From assembly GCF_015352455.1 (NCBI RefSeq), contig NZ_JADKPN010000007.1:1-64000 (forward strand): 64,000 nucleotides of DNA. Reading direction: 5' to 3'. The stretch is from Nocardioides islandensis (lineage in GTDB: Bacteria; Actinomycetota; Actinomycetes; Propionibacteriales; Nocardioidaceae). How positions within the stretch are numbered: position 1 is the stretch's first letter; each line of letters begins with the position of its first letter. A program made the translations under genes and the position numbers. Positions 25,327-33,122 of the stretch are shown in pieces. The notes below the pieces were generated by a model. It worked only from the letters and a program-made list of their open reading frames with translations. It made no database searches and had not been told where the DNA came from.

Positions 25327-25871
25327 CGACTCCCGACCTTCCCATCGACGGGCCCATCGACGGGCCCTTGGACGGGTCCAGCGACGACGCGCTGATGCTC
25401 GAGATCCGTCGCCTCTGGGAGACCCTCGACCCGCCGCCCGGCGACCTGGCCGACGGGGTGCTGGCCACCCTGGCCGCGATCGACCTGGAGTTCGAGTTCG
25501 AGCTGATGACGCTCGTCGACTCGCACGACGCCCTGGCCGGCGCCCGCTCGTCGGCGGCCCAGCTGGCCGAGGTCGGACAGTGGTCGCTGGAGTTCGCGGC
25601 ACCCGACTTCCGGGTCCTGCTGCGGATCAGCACGTCCGGCAACCGTCGTCGCATCGACGGCTGGGTGCTGCCCCGCACGGGCATGCGCATCCAGGTCTCC
25701 GGCGCCTCGGCCGGGCACCCGGCCTACGACGGTGCCGAGGTGGACCAGCACGGCCGCTTCGAGATCACCAACGTCTCCCCCGGCCTGTCCCGGCTCTGGT
25801 TCCTGCCCGAGCCCGGCGACACCGACAGCTCCTCGCGTCTGCCGGTTGCCACCCCACCGTTCTGGATCTGA
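25323..25871 (+). CDS. 182-residue protein with Ig-like (carboxypeptidase-regulatory-like) C-terminus
   Basis: It starts on the ATGA overlap with the sigma gene. After a Gly/Asp-rich head (PIDGPIDGPLDG), residues about 22-65 are helical (ALMLEIRRLWETLDPPPGDL), resembling the short N-terminal region of soluble anti-sigma or sigma-partner proteins. Residues about 90-165 look like a beta-sandwich: RIDGWVLPRTGMRIQV, then VDQHGRFEITNVSPGLSRL. There is no signal peptide or membrane helix. Tight coupling with the sigma gene suggests that it modulates the sigma factor or presents a substrate, but the family is uncharacterised to me. Confidence 0.7.
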   Translation: MTTPDLPIDGPIDGPLDGSSDDALMLEIRRLWETLDPPPGDLADGVLATLAAIDLEFEFELMTLVDSHDALAGARSSAAQLAEVGQWSLEFAAPDFRVLLRISTSGNRRRIDGWVLPRTGMRIQVSGASAGHPAYDGAEVDQHGRFEITNVSPGLSRLWFLPEPGDTDSSSRLPVATPPFWI

Positions 25872-25917
25872 GGCATCCTTCTCGGGACCGTACCGATCGC
25901 GAGCAGACGAGGATCCC

Positions 25918-26013
25918 ATGGCAGAGCCGAAGACGCCCAAGCCGCCCAAGCCGTCCAAGCCCCCGAAGCCGCTCGGTCCTCCGAGCCCGCGGCCGTACGA
26001 AGAGCCGCACTGA
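25918..26013 (+). CDS. 31-residue Lys/Pro-rich peptide ending PYEEPH
   Basis: A short frame with an ATG at 25918 behind GAGGA. The product is MAEPKTPKPPKPSKPPKPLG followed by PPSPRPYEEPH. Four KPP/KPS-type repeats precede the PYEEPH tail at residues 26-31. The next gene encodes a subtilase with three PYEETH units, and the codons for PYEE (CCGTACGAAGAG) are identical to those of the third unit, including GAA in a genome that prefers GAG. I infer a short docking peptide, decoy or substrate for one of the neighbouring proteases. It is easily missed by gene callers. Confidence 0.6.
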   Translation: MAEPKTPKPPKPSKPPKPLGPPSPRPYEEPH

Positions 26014-26048
26014 CGCATCGACCCGCACCAGCCGTCCGGGAGGGACAC

Positions 26049-27695
26049 GTGGAGCAGGAGAAGTCGAGGCCCGCGCGAGGACCGCGCCCGTCGTCACGGC
26101 GTGAGCCGCGGGTCCCGCCGCCGGGCTTCCTCGAGCGGGTGAACGGCCGGGTCCTCGACCCGAGCACCGCGCTGGCGGTCAAGGGTGTCGACCCACGCTC
26201 GACGGTGTACGTCGGCCCGCGCCTGCTGGTCTCCCGCGGACCGCGCGACGAGGCCACGATCCGCGCCCTCGAGCAGGTCGCCGAGCGCCTGGGCTGGTCG
26301 GTGACGGTCAGCCGGGCGACCGCCTCGGTGACCCGCGACGAGAAGGGGCGCGTGATGTTCGCGACCACCGTCTGGGAGCCGGTGGAGCGCCGCGACGACG
26401 GCAGGTACTTCGACGACGACGCCGAGACCGCCGCCGGCGAGGTCGTCCGGTTGGACCTCCAGGTCGCCGACAACCGCGCCACCCAGGCCCCCGACGGCTG
26501 GGTCCTGCTGCAGAACGCCCGGGCCGAGGCCAAGGAGCTCGCCGAGCTCCAGCAGGTCGGGCTCGACCACGTCGTGCTGATCCGCGGCATCGGTGCGAAC
26601 CCGTACGAGGAGACCCACCCCTACGAGGAGACCCACCCGTACGAAGAGACTCATTCCACGCCGGTCGCCACGTACGGGACGCCCGGGAGCGGCGGACGCC
26701 AGCCGGTGATGTACGTGGGACCACCGCCCGTGCGCCACGCGACCGTGAAGGGCCGGCGTCCCGTGGTGGCGACGCTCGACACCGGTTGCGGCGTGCACCC
26801 CTGGCTGACCGGCGTGGTGCGCACCGACGTCACGCTGGGCACCGACCCGGTCGGGTACGTCGACCCGGCCACCGACCCGGAGCGCTGGCCCGACCAGGTC
26901 GGCGCACTCGACGGCGGCATCGACGCCCTCGCCGGGCACGGCACGTTCATCGCCGGGCTCGTCCACCAGGCGTGCCCGGACGCGGACATCGTCGCCTTCC
27001 GGATCGTCGGTTCCGAGGGTCCGATCGTGGAGAGCGACCTGGTGGAGGCACTCAAGGACGTCAAGGAGGTGGCGCGTCGCCACCGCGACGGTGAGAGCGG
27101 CGGTCACCCGATCGACGTGCTCAGCCTGTCACTCGGCTACTACCACGAGACACCGGAGGACGAGCAGTTCGACCCGACGATGGCCGGGATCCTCGCCGAG
27201 CTCGGCGCGTGCGGCGTGACGGTCGTCTGCTCGGCCGGCAACGACGCCACCGACCGCCCGTGCTTCCCGGCCGCCTGGTGCCCGTGGCCCGACCCGGCCC
27301 AGTCGATCGTGGCTCCCGACCCCGCGGTCGTTCCCGTCGTCGCCGTCGGGGCGCTCAACCCCAACGGCACCGATGCCCTGTTCAGCAACGTCGGGCCCTG
27401 GGTCCGCGCCTGGGCCTTCGGCGCCTCGGTGATGAGCACGCTGCCGCCGTTCCAGGGCGGGCTGCAACCCGTCGCGCGGACCGAGCTGGACGAGCGCGTC
27501 CGCGAGTCGATCGACCCCGACGACTACACGGGCCGGTTCGCCCTCTGGAGCGGGACCTCGTTCGCGGCACCACTGTTCGCCGGGCGTGTCGCGGCCCAGA
27601 TGCTCGGGTCGATCGACCCCGCGCACGACACCCGGGCCGACGCCGTGGCCCGCGGATGGGATGCGGTGGCTGCCCTGACGGACCTCGCGCCATGA
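26049..27695 (+). CDS. Intracellular subtilisin-like (S8) protease with PYEETH triple repeat
   Basis: A 548-residue protease with no signal peptide, so it is likely cytoplasmic. Residues 1-180 form an N-terminal domain of unknown type. Residues 185-202 are three perfect tandem PYEETH units. The S8 catalytic domain follows, with VATLDTGCG (Asp244), LAGHGTFIAG (His297), SAGND (oxyanion Asn398) and SGTSFAAPLFAG (Ser504). The repeat lies exactly at the junction of the N-terminal and catalytic domains, where a zymogen would be cut. GTG at 26049 follows GGGAGG. The CHAT protease gene starts 7 nt after its stop; the two are probably partners. Confidence 0.88.
   Translation: MEQEKSRPARGPRPSSRREPRVPPPGFLERVNGRVLDPSTALAVKGVDPRSTVYVGPRLLVSRGPRDEATIRALEQVAERLGWSVTVSRATASVTRDEKGRVMFATTVWEPVERRDDGRYFDDDAETAAGEVVRLDLQVADNRATQAPDGWVLLQNARAEAKELAELQQVGLDHVVLIRGIGANPYEETHPYEETHPYEETHSTPVATYGTPGSGGRQPVMYVGPPPVRHATVKGRRPVVATLDTGCGVHPWLTGVVRTDVTLGTDPVGYVDPATDPERWPDQVGALDGGIDALAGHGTFIAGLVHQACPDADIVAFRIVGSEGPIVESDLVEALKDVKEVARRHRDGESGGHPIDVLSLSLGYYHETPEDEQFDPTMAGILAELGACGVTVVCSAGNDATDRPCFPAAWCPWPDPAQSIVAPDPAVVPVVAVGALNPNGTDALFSNVGPWVRAWAFGASVMSTLPPFQGGLQPVARTELDERVRESIDPDDYTGRFALWSGTSFAAPLFAGRVAAQMLGSIDPAHDTRADAVARGWDAVAALTDLAP
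26601..26654 (+). repeat. Three 18-bp units encoding PYEETH
   Basis: Three consecutive 18-bp units encode the same hexapeptide with different synonymous codons (CCG/CCC, GAG/GAA, ACC/ACT, CAC/CAT). The protein repeat is conserved while the DNA has drifted, which suggests selection on the peptide. Confidence 0.85.
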
Positions 27696-27702
27696 TGGAG
27701 CG

Positions 27703-30171
27703 GTGCCCGACGCCCCCCAGCTGCACCAGCGCGCCGTCACGCTGATCAACGACGGGGACTTCGAGGGCTCGGCCGCACTCCTGGCCGAGGCGCGAGGGCT
27801 CACCGAGGACCCCGACCTGCTGGCCCGGATCGACCTGACTGCGGCGTACATCGCGTCCCAGCAGGGGGCGATGCGCGCCGGCATCGAGCGCTGCCATGCG
27901 CTGCTCGACCGACGTGGCCTGAGCGCGGAGACGCGCGGCCTGATCTGGTCGCAGCTCGGCCTGATGCACAAGCACGTCGGCGACACCGGCACCGCGCTCG
28001 CGGACTACACCACCGCCATCGGACTGCTCCAGGACAGTCCCGAGCTGAGCCGGAGCCTGCTCAACCGCGCCAGCCTGCACCTCCAGCGCGCGGACGCCGC
28101 CTCGGCCGTGTCCGACCTGACGCTGGCAGTCGACCTGCTGAGCGATGAGGACGCCCCCGAGCGCCGGGCCCGCGCCGAGCACAACCTCGGGTACGCGCGG
28201 CTGCTCACCGGCGACCTGGTCGGCGCACTCCAGGCGATGGACACCGCGCGCTCCGTGCTGGCACCGCTGTCCGCGGTCAGTCGCGCCGTCGGTGAGCAGG
28301 ACCGGGCCGAGGTGCTCACCGCCGCCGGCCGGGCCAGCGAGGCGGTGATCGCGCTCGAGCGTGCCGCTGCGGCGTACGGCGACCACGGCCTGCGCGTCTA
28401 CCAGGCCGAGTGCGAGCTGACCCTGTCGCGAACACTCCTGCGGGACGACACCGCCGAGGCGCGCAAGGTGGCCCAGCGGGCGGCCCGGCGTTTTCGTGCC
28501 GCCGGAAGCGAGGGACAGGCGCTGCGGTCGGACGCCGTGGTCACGCTCGCCGAGATCGCCGAAGGTCGCTCCTCGATCGCGGTCCTCCGGCGCGCCGACG
28601 AGCTCGCGGTGCTCCTCAAGCACCACGGCCACCGGCGGGACGCGGCCATCCTCCAGCTCCAGGCTGCCCGGGTGGCCATCCGTCGCGGCGAGCTCGCCGG
28701 AGCCAGGGAGCGGATCAACCGGGTGCACGTGACCGAGGACTCGCCGGTGGCCACCCGGCTGCTGTGGCGCGAGGTGCGCTCCGACCTGGCCCGTGCCCGC
28801 GGCGACCGGCGGCACGCGCGCGACCACGTCCGCGCGGGGCTGGCCGACCTGCACGCCTGGCAGTCGTCGTTCGGCAGCCTCGACCTCCAGAGCACACTCG
28901 TCGGCCACGGGAGGGCGCTGGCTCTGCAGGGCCTGCGGCTGGCTCTCGAGGAGGGTTCGCCCGAGCTGGCCTACGAGTGGAGCGAGCGGGCCCGCGCCCT
29001 GGTCAGCCGGGTGACGCCCGTCAGACCGCCCGCCGACGAGCGGCTGGCCGCGGAGCTGACCGAGCTGCGCGTGCTCCACGCCGCCGACCCCTCCCCGCAC
29101 TCCCTCGACGGCCGCCGGCTCGACGACCTCCGCGACCGGATCCGCGAGAAGAGCTGGTACGGCGACGGCAGCGGCGAGGTGGGCGAGCCGGCCGCGATCG
29201 CGGAGGTCCAGGCGGAGCTGACCGCCACCGACGCGTGCCTGCTCGCCCACATCGTGGTCGACGACTGGGTGACCGCCGTCGTGGTGACCGGTCGCGGAGC
29301 CCACACGGTGCGGCTGTGCGAGGTCGGCCCGGTGAGCGGGGACCTGGACCGGATCTCGGCGGACCTCGACATGGCGGCCTCGCAGCTGGCGGGGCCGTTC
29401 GCGGCTGCCATCCGGGCCTCGCTGGACGAGCGGTTGATGGTGGTCTCCGAGCTGCTGGTCACCCCGCTGCTGTCGCTGGTCGGCGACCGGCGCGTCGTGC
29501 TGACCCCGTCGGCGCAGCTCGCGGGCACGCCGTGGACCCTCCTGCCCGGGCTGGCCGGCCGTCCCGTGACCGTCCCGCCGTCGGCCACCCGCTGGCTGGA
29601 GCTGCGACGTACCTCCCGGGCCGAGCGCCCCCGCGTCGGCCTGGTCGCCGGCCCCAACGTCGCCCGCGCCGAGGAGGAGGTCTCCCGCGCGGCGGCCGCC
29701 TGGCGGGGAGCCACAGTGCTGACCGGCGCGGGTGCCGCGGCCGACCGGGTGACGTCCCTGGCCACTCGCGTCGACGTGCTGCACCTGGCCGGGCACGGCC
29801 GGCATCCGGGCGACAACCCGCTCTTCTCCGCCATCGACCTGGCCGACGGCCCGTGGTTCGGCTACGACATCGACCAGCTGCCGCACACGCCTCACACGGT
29901 GGTGCTGTCGTCGTGCGAGCTCGGGCGAGCCTCGGTGCGCTCGGGCGACGAGGTCGTCGGGATGACCGCGGCCTGGCTGCACGCCGGCGCCGCGTGCGTC
30001 ACGTCGTCACCGACCCTGGTGGCCGACGACGTGGCCTGCGAGGTGCTGGCGGGCTGGCACCGCCGGGTGGCCGGGGGCGCCGAGCCCGCCGACGCGCTGG
30101 CCGACGCGGCCGCGGCCCTGCCCGCGGACGCCGCGCCCTCGCCGTTCCTCAGCTTCGGCGCCGGTTGGTGA
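27703..30171 (+). CDS. TPR-CHAT caspase-like cysteine protease
   Basis: An 822-residue protein. Residues about 1-420 are helical TPR-like repeats (QLGLMHKHVGDTGTALADYT; HNLGYARLLTGDLVGAL). Residues about 540-822 form a CHAT domain, the caspase/separase-related clan CD fold. The catalytic dyad is visible as VLHLAGHGRH (His698) and VVLSSCELGR (Cys738), separated by 40 residues as is usual for the clan. There is no signal peptide. TPR-CHAT proteins are typically held inactive until a partner binds the repeats. The position after the subtilase, with short spacing, suggests that it activates or is activated by that protease. GTG 27703 has GGAG 2 nt upstream. Confidence 0.9.
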   Translation: MPDAPQLHQRAVTLINDGDFEGSAALLAEARGLTEDPDLLARIDLTAAYIASQQGAMRAGIERCHALLDRRGLSAETRGLIWSQLGLMHKHVGDTGTALADYTTAIGLLQDSPELSRSLLNRASLHLQRADAASAVSDLTLAVDLLSDEDAPERRARAEHNLGYARLLTGDLVGALQAMDTARSVLAPLSAVSRAVGEQDRAEVLTAAGRASEAVIALERAAAAYGDHGLRVYQAECELTLSRTLLRDDTAEARKVAQRAARRFRAAGSEGQALRSDAVVTLAEIAEGRSSIAVLRRADELAVLLKHHGHRRDAAILQLQAARVAIRRGELAGARERINRVHVTEDSPVATRLLWREVRSDLARARGDRRHARDHVRAGLADLHAWQSSFGSLDLQSTLVGHGRALALQGLRLALEEGSPELAYEWSERARALVSRVTPVRPPADERLAAELTELRVLHAADPSPHSLDGRRLDDLRDRIREKSWYGDGSGEVGEPAAIAEVQAELTATDACLLAHIVVDDWVTAVVVTGRGAHTVRLCEVGPVSGDLDRISADLDMAASQLAGPFAAAIRASLDERLMVVSELLVTPLLSLVGDRRVVLTPSAQLAGTPWTLLPGLAGRPVTVPPSATRWLELRRTSRAERPRVGLVAGPNVARAEEEVSRAAAAWRGATVLTGAGAAADRVTSLATRVDVLHLAGHGRHPGDNPLFSAIDLADGPWFGYDIDQLPHTPHTVVLSSCELGRASVRSGDEVVGMTAAWLHAGAACVTSSPTLVADDVACEVLAGWHRRVAGGAEPADALADAAAALPADAAPSPFLSFGAGW

Positions 30172-30216
30172 CCCGCCGAAAAGTCCTCTGATCCCACGTA
30201 TCAAGCCGGGAGGTAC

Positions 30217-30232
30217 GCACTCCTGGGAGTGC
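30217..30232 (+). terminator. Hairpin terminator after the CHAT gene
   Basis: GCACTCC-TG-GGAGTGC is a perfect inverted repeat 45 bp after the CHAT stop, followed by a G-run. In practice the innermost pair must open to form the loop. The gap 30172-30342 holds no gene that I can see. Confidence 0.45.
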
Positions 30233-30342
30233 AGGGGGGATCCGGTCTGGTGAGTCGGAATCGGGGGATTCGAACCACCTACCGTGACCGGGAGCGGGTC
30301 GGCAGCGCGAGCGCCGGCCCGCTCCGTCATGTCCGGGACCTC

Positions 30343-30885
30343 TCAGGCGACGTCGACGGCTCCGGACTCACCCTCCAGGGGTCGCCCGTTGAGCTTGGCC
30401 TTCACGAAGGACAGCACCGACGCGACACGGCCCCCCGGCGCCTTCCAGTACTCCGCCGACTCGGCGGCCACGCGCAGGAGCACCACGTCGGGGTCACCGG
30501 GACCGTCGGGGAACCACGCGTCGACGACCGGGTTCCACATCTCCTCGGCCAGGCGACGGTCGTCGACGATGGCGGCCTTGCCGGCCACCGACAGCCAGTC
30601 GCCGGAGCCCTGGAACGACAGGTTCACCCGCGGCCGCGCGACCAGGTCGGCCGCGTGCTCGCTGGAGCGCGAGATGAAGAACCACGCCTCCAGGTCGTCG
30701 GTCACCTGCTGCGGCGTCATCGGCCGCGCGTGCAGCGCACCGTCCGGGGCCGTGCTCGTCACCATGCAGAAGCGCGCGTCCTGTGCGATCTCCACGGCCC
30801 GTCGCCGCGCACGGTCGTCCGACGACTCCGGCTCCGGGCGTTCGGTGGGGTCGGGCGTCCAGTCGTCGTGCTGGCTGTCCTCCAC
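30343..30885 (-). CDS. Pyridoxamine 5'-phosphate oxidase-like flavin/F420-fold protein
   Basis: A 180-residue split-barrel protein of the general-stress-protein-26 type. Visible blocks are ARFCMVTSTAPDGALHARPM, DLEAWFFISRSSEHAADL and NLSFQGSGDWLSVAGKA, matching the cofactor-binding barrel; the tail SAEYWKAPGGRV is characteristic of this subfamily. It probably binds FMN or F420, and its redox substrate is unknown. The GTG at 30885 is chosen because AGGAGG lies 4 nt upstream; an ATG 12 codons earlier has no such site. Confidence 0.85.
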   Translation of the reverse strand: MEDSQHDDWTPDPTERPEPESSDDRARRRAVEIAQDARFCMVTSTAPDGALHARPMTPQQVTDDLEAWFFISRSSEHAADLVARPRVNLSFQGSGDWLSVAGKAAIVDDRRLAEEMWNPVVDAWFPDGPGDPDVVLLRVAAESAEYWKAPGGRVASVLSFVKAKLNGRPLEGESGAVDVA

Positions 30886-31009
30886 GGGGCCTCCTCGAGT
30901 GACCGTCGGGTGCGGGTCCACGAGCGTCGCACGTGGCTCCGACGGGTTGCCACACCCCTAGGTGGATGCCGGACGTCGCTCGTGGTGGGCGCCTGGGTGG
31001 GGCGCTCCG

Positions 31010-31912
31010 TCACCGCACCATCGTGACCAGGTCGTGCGCGCCGTCCTCGCGGGCGGCCTCGACGAAGTAGCGCGTCCGGCCGTCCCCGAGCGGCACGGCG
31101 GCGGCGTACCGGAAGGCGCCGTCGGCGTACGGCGACCGGATCGGCGAGATCGTCGGGTCCGGCACCAGCCGGCCCTGCCCGTCACCGTCGTCCCAGACGG
31201 CCACGCCAGTGGTCTCGAACCAGTTGGACTCGGCGTCCGGACGGCCGTCGTAGAGGACCGTCAGCGGGTCGTGGCCGACGACCGTGGTCACGCGCGCCCC
31301 GCGCGCGTCCCACTCGCCCGGGCGACCGCGGAGCACCTCGCCGCGGTCGGTCCAGTCGAGGCCGTCGTCGCCGGTGAGGTAGCGCGTCGTCATCCGGTCC
31401 TCGTGACCGGCGTCGTCGAGCGGGTGGCAGCACAGCCACAGGTGCCAGCCGCCCCCCGATGACCGAGCGTCGCGGGTGATCACCGGGTCCTTGACCGCCG
31501 TGTGCGCGTCGCCGGGGAGCACGACCTGCTGGTGGCCGGCCGCGAGGCCCTCGACGGTGGGCGCGGTGAGGCTGTCGACCCACCAGTGCTTGGAGCCGGG
31601 CGTCGCGCACGACAGGTAGAGCCGCCACCCCAGACCGGGCACCGGCACGAGGACCGGGCGTTCGAAGGACTCGGCACCGAACGCGTCGCGCTCCACCTCG
31701 GCGACCTGCTCGAACGTCTCGCCGTCGCCGGAGCGGGCGACGACGACGGTGACCCCGCGGCCCTCGGTGAGCGGGCGGCGTACGCGCCAGGTCAGCCAGA
31801 ACACGCCGTCCACGAGCACCGCGCTGGCCGCGCCGGACCAGTTGCCGGCGCCGATGCCGGGCGCGGGCGCGACCACGCGGAGGTCGTCGCCGTACGACGG
31901 CAGGTGGGTCAC
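31010..31912 (-). CDS. Five-bladed beta-propeller glycosidase-like protein
   Basis: A 300-residue protein with repeated strand signatures of GH32/43/68-type propellers: NWSGAASAVLVDGVFWLTWR, FERPVLVPVPGLGWRLYLS, KDPVITRDARSSGGGWHLW and an SNWFETTGVAVW segment. Acidic residues occur at blade starts, but I cannot assign a catalytic triad, so it may be non-enzymatic. There is no signal peptide, so it would be cytoplasmic. The GTG start overlaps the stop of the GroES-like gene as GTGA (31909-31912), indicating coupled translation. Confidence 0.65.
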   Translation of the reverse strand: MTHLPSYGDDLRVVAPAPGIGAGNWSGAASAVLVDGVFWLTWRVRRPLTEGRGVTVVVARSGDGETFEQVAEVERDAFGAESFERPVLVPVPGLGWRLYLSCATPGSKHWWVDSLTAPTVEGLAAGHQQVVLPGDAHTAVKDPVITRDARSSGGGWHLWLCCHPLDDAGHEDRMTTRYLTGDDGLDWTDRGEVLRGRPGEWDARGARVTTVVGHDPLTVLYDGRPDAESNWFETTGVAVWDDGDGQGRLVPDPTISPIRSPYADGAFRYAAAVPLGDGRTRYFVEAAREDGAHDLVTMVR

Positions 31913-32235
31913 AAGTAGAGGCCGGTGTTCTCGGCGTCGCCGAGTCGCTCGGCGGCCACCGCGTGCACGTCACGCTCGCGCATCACGACGTACGTCTCGC
32001 CCTGCACCTCGACCTCGGCCTTGTCCTCGGGGTCGAACAGCACGCGGTCGCCGATCTCGACGGAGCGGGCGTGCGGGCCGCAGGCCACGACCCGAGACCA
32101 GACCAGGCGCCGCGCGCCGAGGGCCGCCGTGGCGGGGATGACGATGCCGCCCGAGGAGCGGCGCTCGCCGGCCTCGCGGTCGATCTCGACGAGCAGCCGG
32201 TCGTGCAGCATCTTGATCGGCGCCTTGTCGGACAT
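31909..32235 (-). CDS. GroES/Cpn10-family protein
   Basis: A 108-residue Cpn10-fold protein. IKMLHDRLLVEID, the region where GroES has its GroEL-binding mobile loop (EAGERRSSGGIVIPATA), GDRVLFDPEDKAEVEVQG and VVMRERDVHAV follow the GroES order. No groEL gene is nearby. It is flanked by DUF3618 and the propeller gene and is probably a second co-chaperone paralogue rather than the main GroES. Whether it still binds a chaperonin is unknown. Confidence 0.8.
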   Translation of the reverse strand: MSDKAPIKMLHDRLLVEIDREAGERRSSGGIVIPATAALGARRLVWSRVVACGPHARSVEIGDRVLFDPEDKAEVEVQGETYVVMRERDVHAVAAERLGDAENTGLYL

Positions 32236-32252
32236 GAGGCTCTGCTCGCTGA

Positions 32253-32501
32253 TCAGCGCACGACGCGGCGGACGACCGCGAACACGGCGACGACCCCGAC
32301 CACGCCGCCGGCGACCTTGAGGATGTTGTCGGTGCGTGGGTGACCGGTGGCCGGGTCGACGAAGAAGGCCTTGATGGAGCTGACCTCACGGCTGACGATC
32401 GTCTTCGGGTTGGCCCGGTAGACGAGCTGGTCGATCGTGTCGGCCAGCCGGTCGCGGGTCGCCTCGATCTCCCGCTCGAGCGAGGACATCTCGTTGGTCA
32501 C
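32253..32501 (-). CDS. DUF3618 membrane protein
   Basis: An 82-residue protein with the DUF3618 signature SLEREIEATRDRLADTIDQL, an amphipathic helix, then PKTIVSREV and one C-terminal transmembrane helix (ILKVAGGVVGVVAVFAVVRR). The function of this actinobacterial family is unknown. It is the first gene of a likely operon with the GroES-like and propeller genes and is divergent from bcp. Confidence 0.85.
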   Translation of the reverse strand: MTNEMSSLEREIEATRDRLADTIDQLVYRANPKTIVSREVSSIKAFFVDPATGHPRTDNILKVAGGVVGVVAVFAVVRRVVR

Positions 32502-32545
32502 TCCCGCAGGCTACCAACGAGGCCCCGCGCGTTAGCGTGGCGCTC

Positions 32546-33019
32546 GTGACCGAACGACTTGCGGTGGGCGACGTCGCCCCGGACTTCACGCTCACCTCCG
32601 ACACCGGCGAGGAGGTCTCGCTGTCCGGCCTGCGTGGCCGCAAGGTGATCGTGTACTTCTACCCGGCCGCGATGACCCCCGGCTGCACCACTCAGGCCTG
32701 CGACTTCACCGACTCGCTCTCGTCGCTGAAGGCGGCGGGGTACGACGTGCTGGGGATCTCCAAGGATTCCCCCGCCAAGCTCGCCAAGTTCCGCGAGCGG
32801 GACGGCCTCACCATCACCCTGCTCTCCGACCCCGACCTGTCCGCGATGCAGGCGTACGGCGCGTACGGCGAGAAGAAGCTCTACGGCAAGCTCGTGGAGG
32901 GCGTCATCCGCTCCACGTTCGTCGTCGACGAGGACGGGAAGATCGCAGTGGCGCAGTACAACGTGAAGGCCACCGGCCACGTCGCCAAGCTACGCAGGGA
33001 CCTCGGCCTCGCCGCCTAG
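32546..33019 (+). CDS. bcp: Thioredoxin-dependent peroxiredoxin, Bcp/PrxQ type
   Basis: A 157-residue peroxiredoxin that reduces peroxides using a thiol partner. The active site AMTPGCTTQACDF contains the peroxidatic Cys and a second Cys five residues later, the Bcp arrangement for an intramolecular disulfide. The start GTG at 32546 is supported by TAGCGT at 32533-32538, 7 nt upstream; an in-frame GTG at 32537 would lie within that box and is rejected. The tRNA-Leu gene follows 15 bp after the stop. Confidence 0.92.
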   Translation: MTERLAVGDVAPDFTLTSDTGEEVSLSGLRGRKVIVYFYPAAMTPGCTTQACDFTDSLSSLKAAGYDVLGISKDSPAKLAKFRERDGLTITLLSDPDLSAMQAYGAYGEKKLYGKLVEGVIRSTFVVDEDGKIAVAQYNVKATGHVAKLRRDLGLAA

Positions 33020-33034
33020 GATCGGTCCGCACTC

Positions 33035-33116
33035 GCCGGAGTGGTGGAACTGGCAGACACGCAGGTCTTAGGTACCTGTGCCTTCGGGTGTGCGGGTTCG
33101 AGTCCCGCCTCCGGCA
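33035..33116 (+). tRNA. tRNA-Leu (anticodon TAG)
   Basis: The acceptor stem GCCGGAG pairs with CTCCGGC (33109-33115), and the discriminator is A33116. The anticodon stem CAGGT/ACCTG encloses loop CTTAGGT, giving anticodon TAG (reads CUA). A variable arm with the TGCCTTCGGGTG hairpin and the T arm around GTTCGAGTC confirm a class II tRNA-Leu of 82 nt. CCA is not encoded. Confidence 0.95.
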
Positions 33117-33122
33117 CGCGGA

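Noticed and set aside
27382-29982. A long minus-strand open frame (866 codons) opposite the CHAT gene
   Set aside because: It is a shadow frame of high-GC coding DNA, rich in Arg/Gly/Val/Gln with no domain. The plus strand carries clear TPR and CHAT motifs.
24639-30171. Recent horizontal transfer of the sigma-CHAT cluster
   Set aside because: By eye, base composition and codon use match the surroundings, and there is no integrase, tRNA junction or flanking repeat. Transfer is possible but not supported.
30266-30276. GGATTCGAACC, the reverse complement of a tRNA T-arm (GGTTCGAATCC), downstream of the CHAT gene
   Set aside because: The minus strand here does not fold into a cloverleaf: the 3' acceptor GATTCCG has no matching 5' strand upstream, and no anticodon stem is visible. 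At most it is a tRNA remnant or chance match.
32537-32545. Earlier GTG start for bcp
   Set aside because: It overlaps the TAGCGT box used for the leaderless start at 32546.
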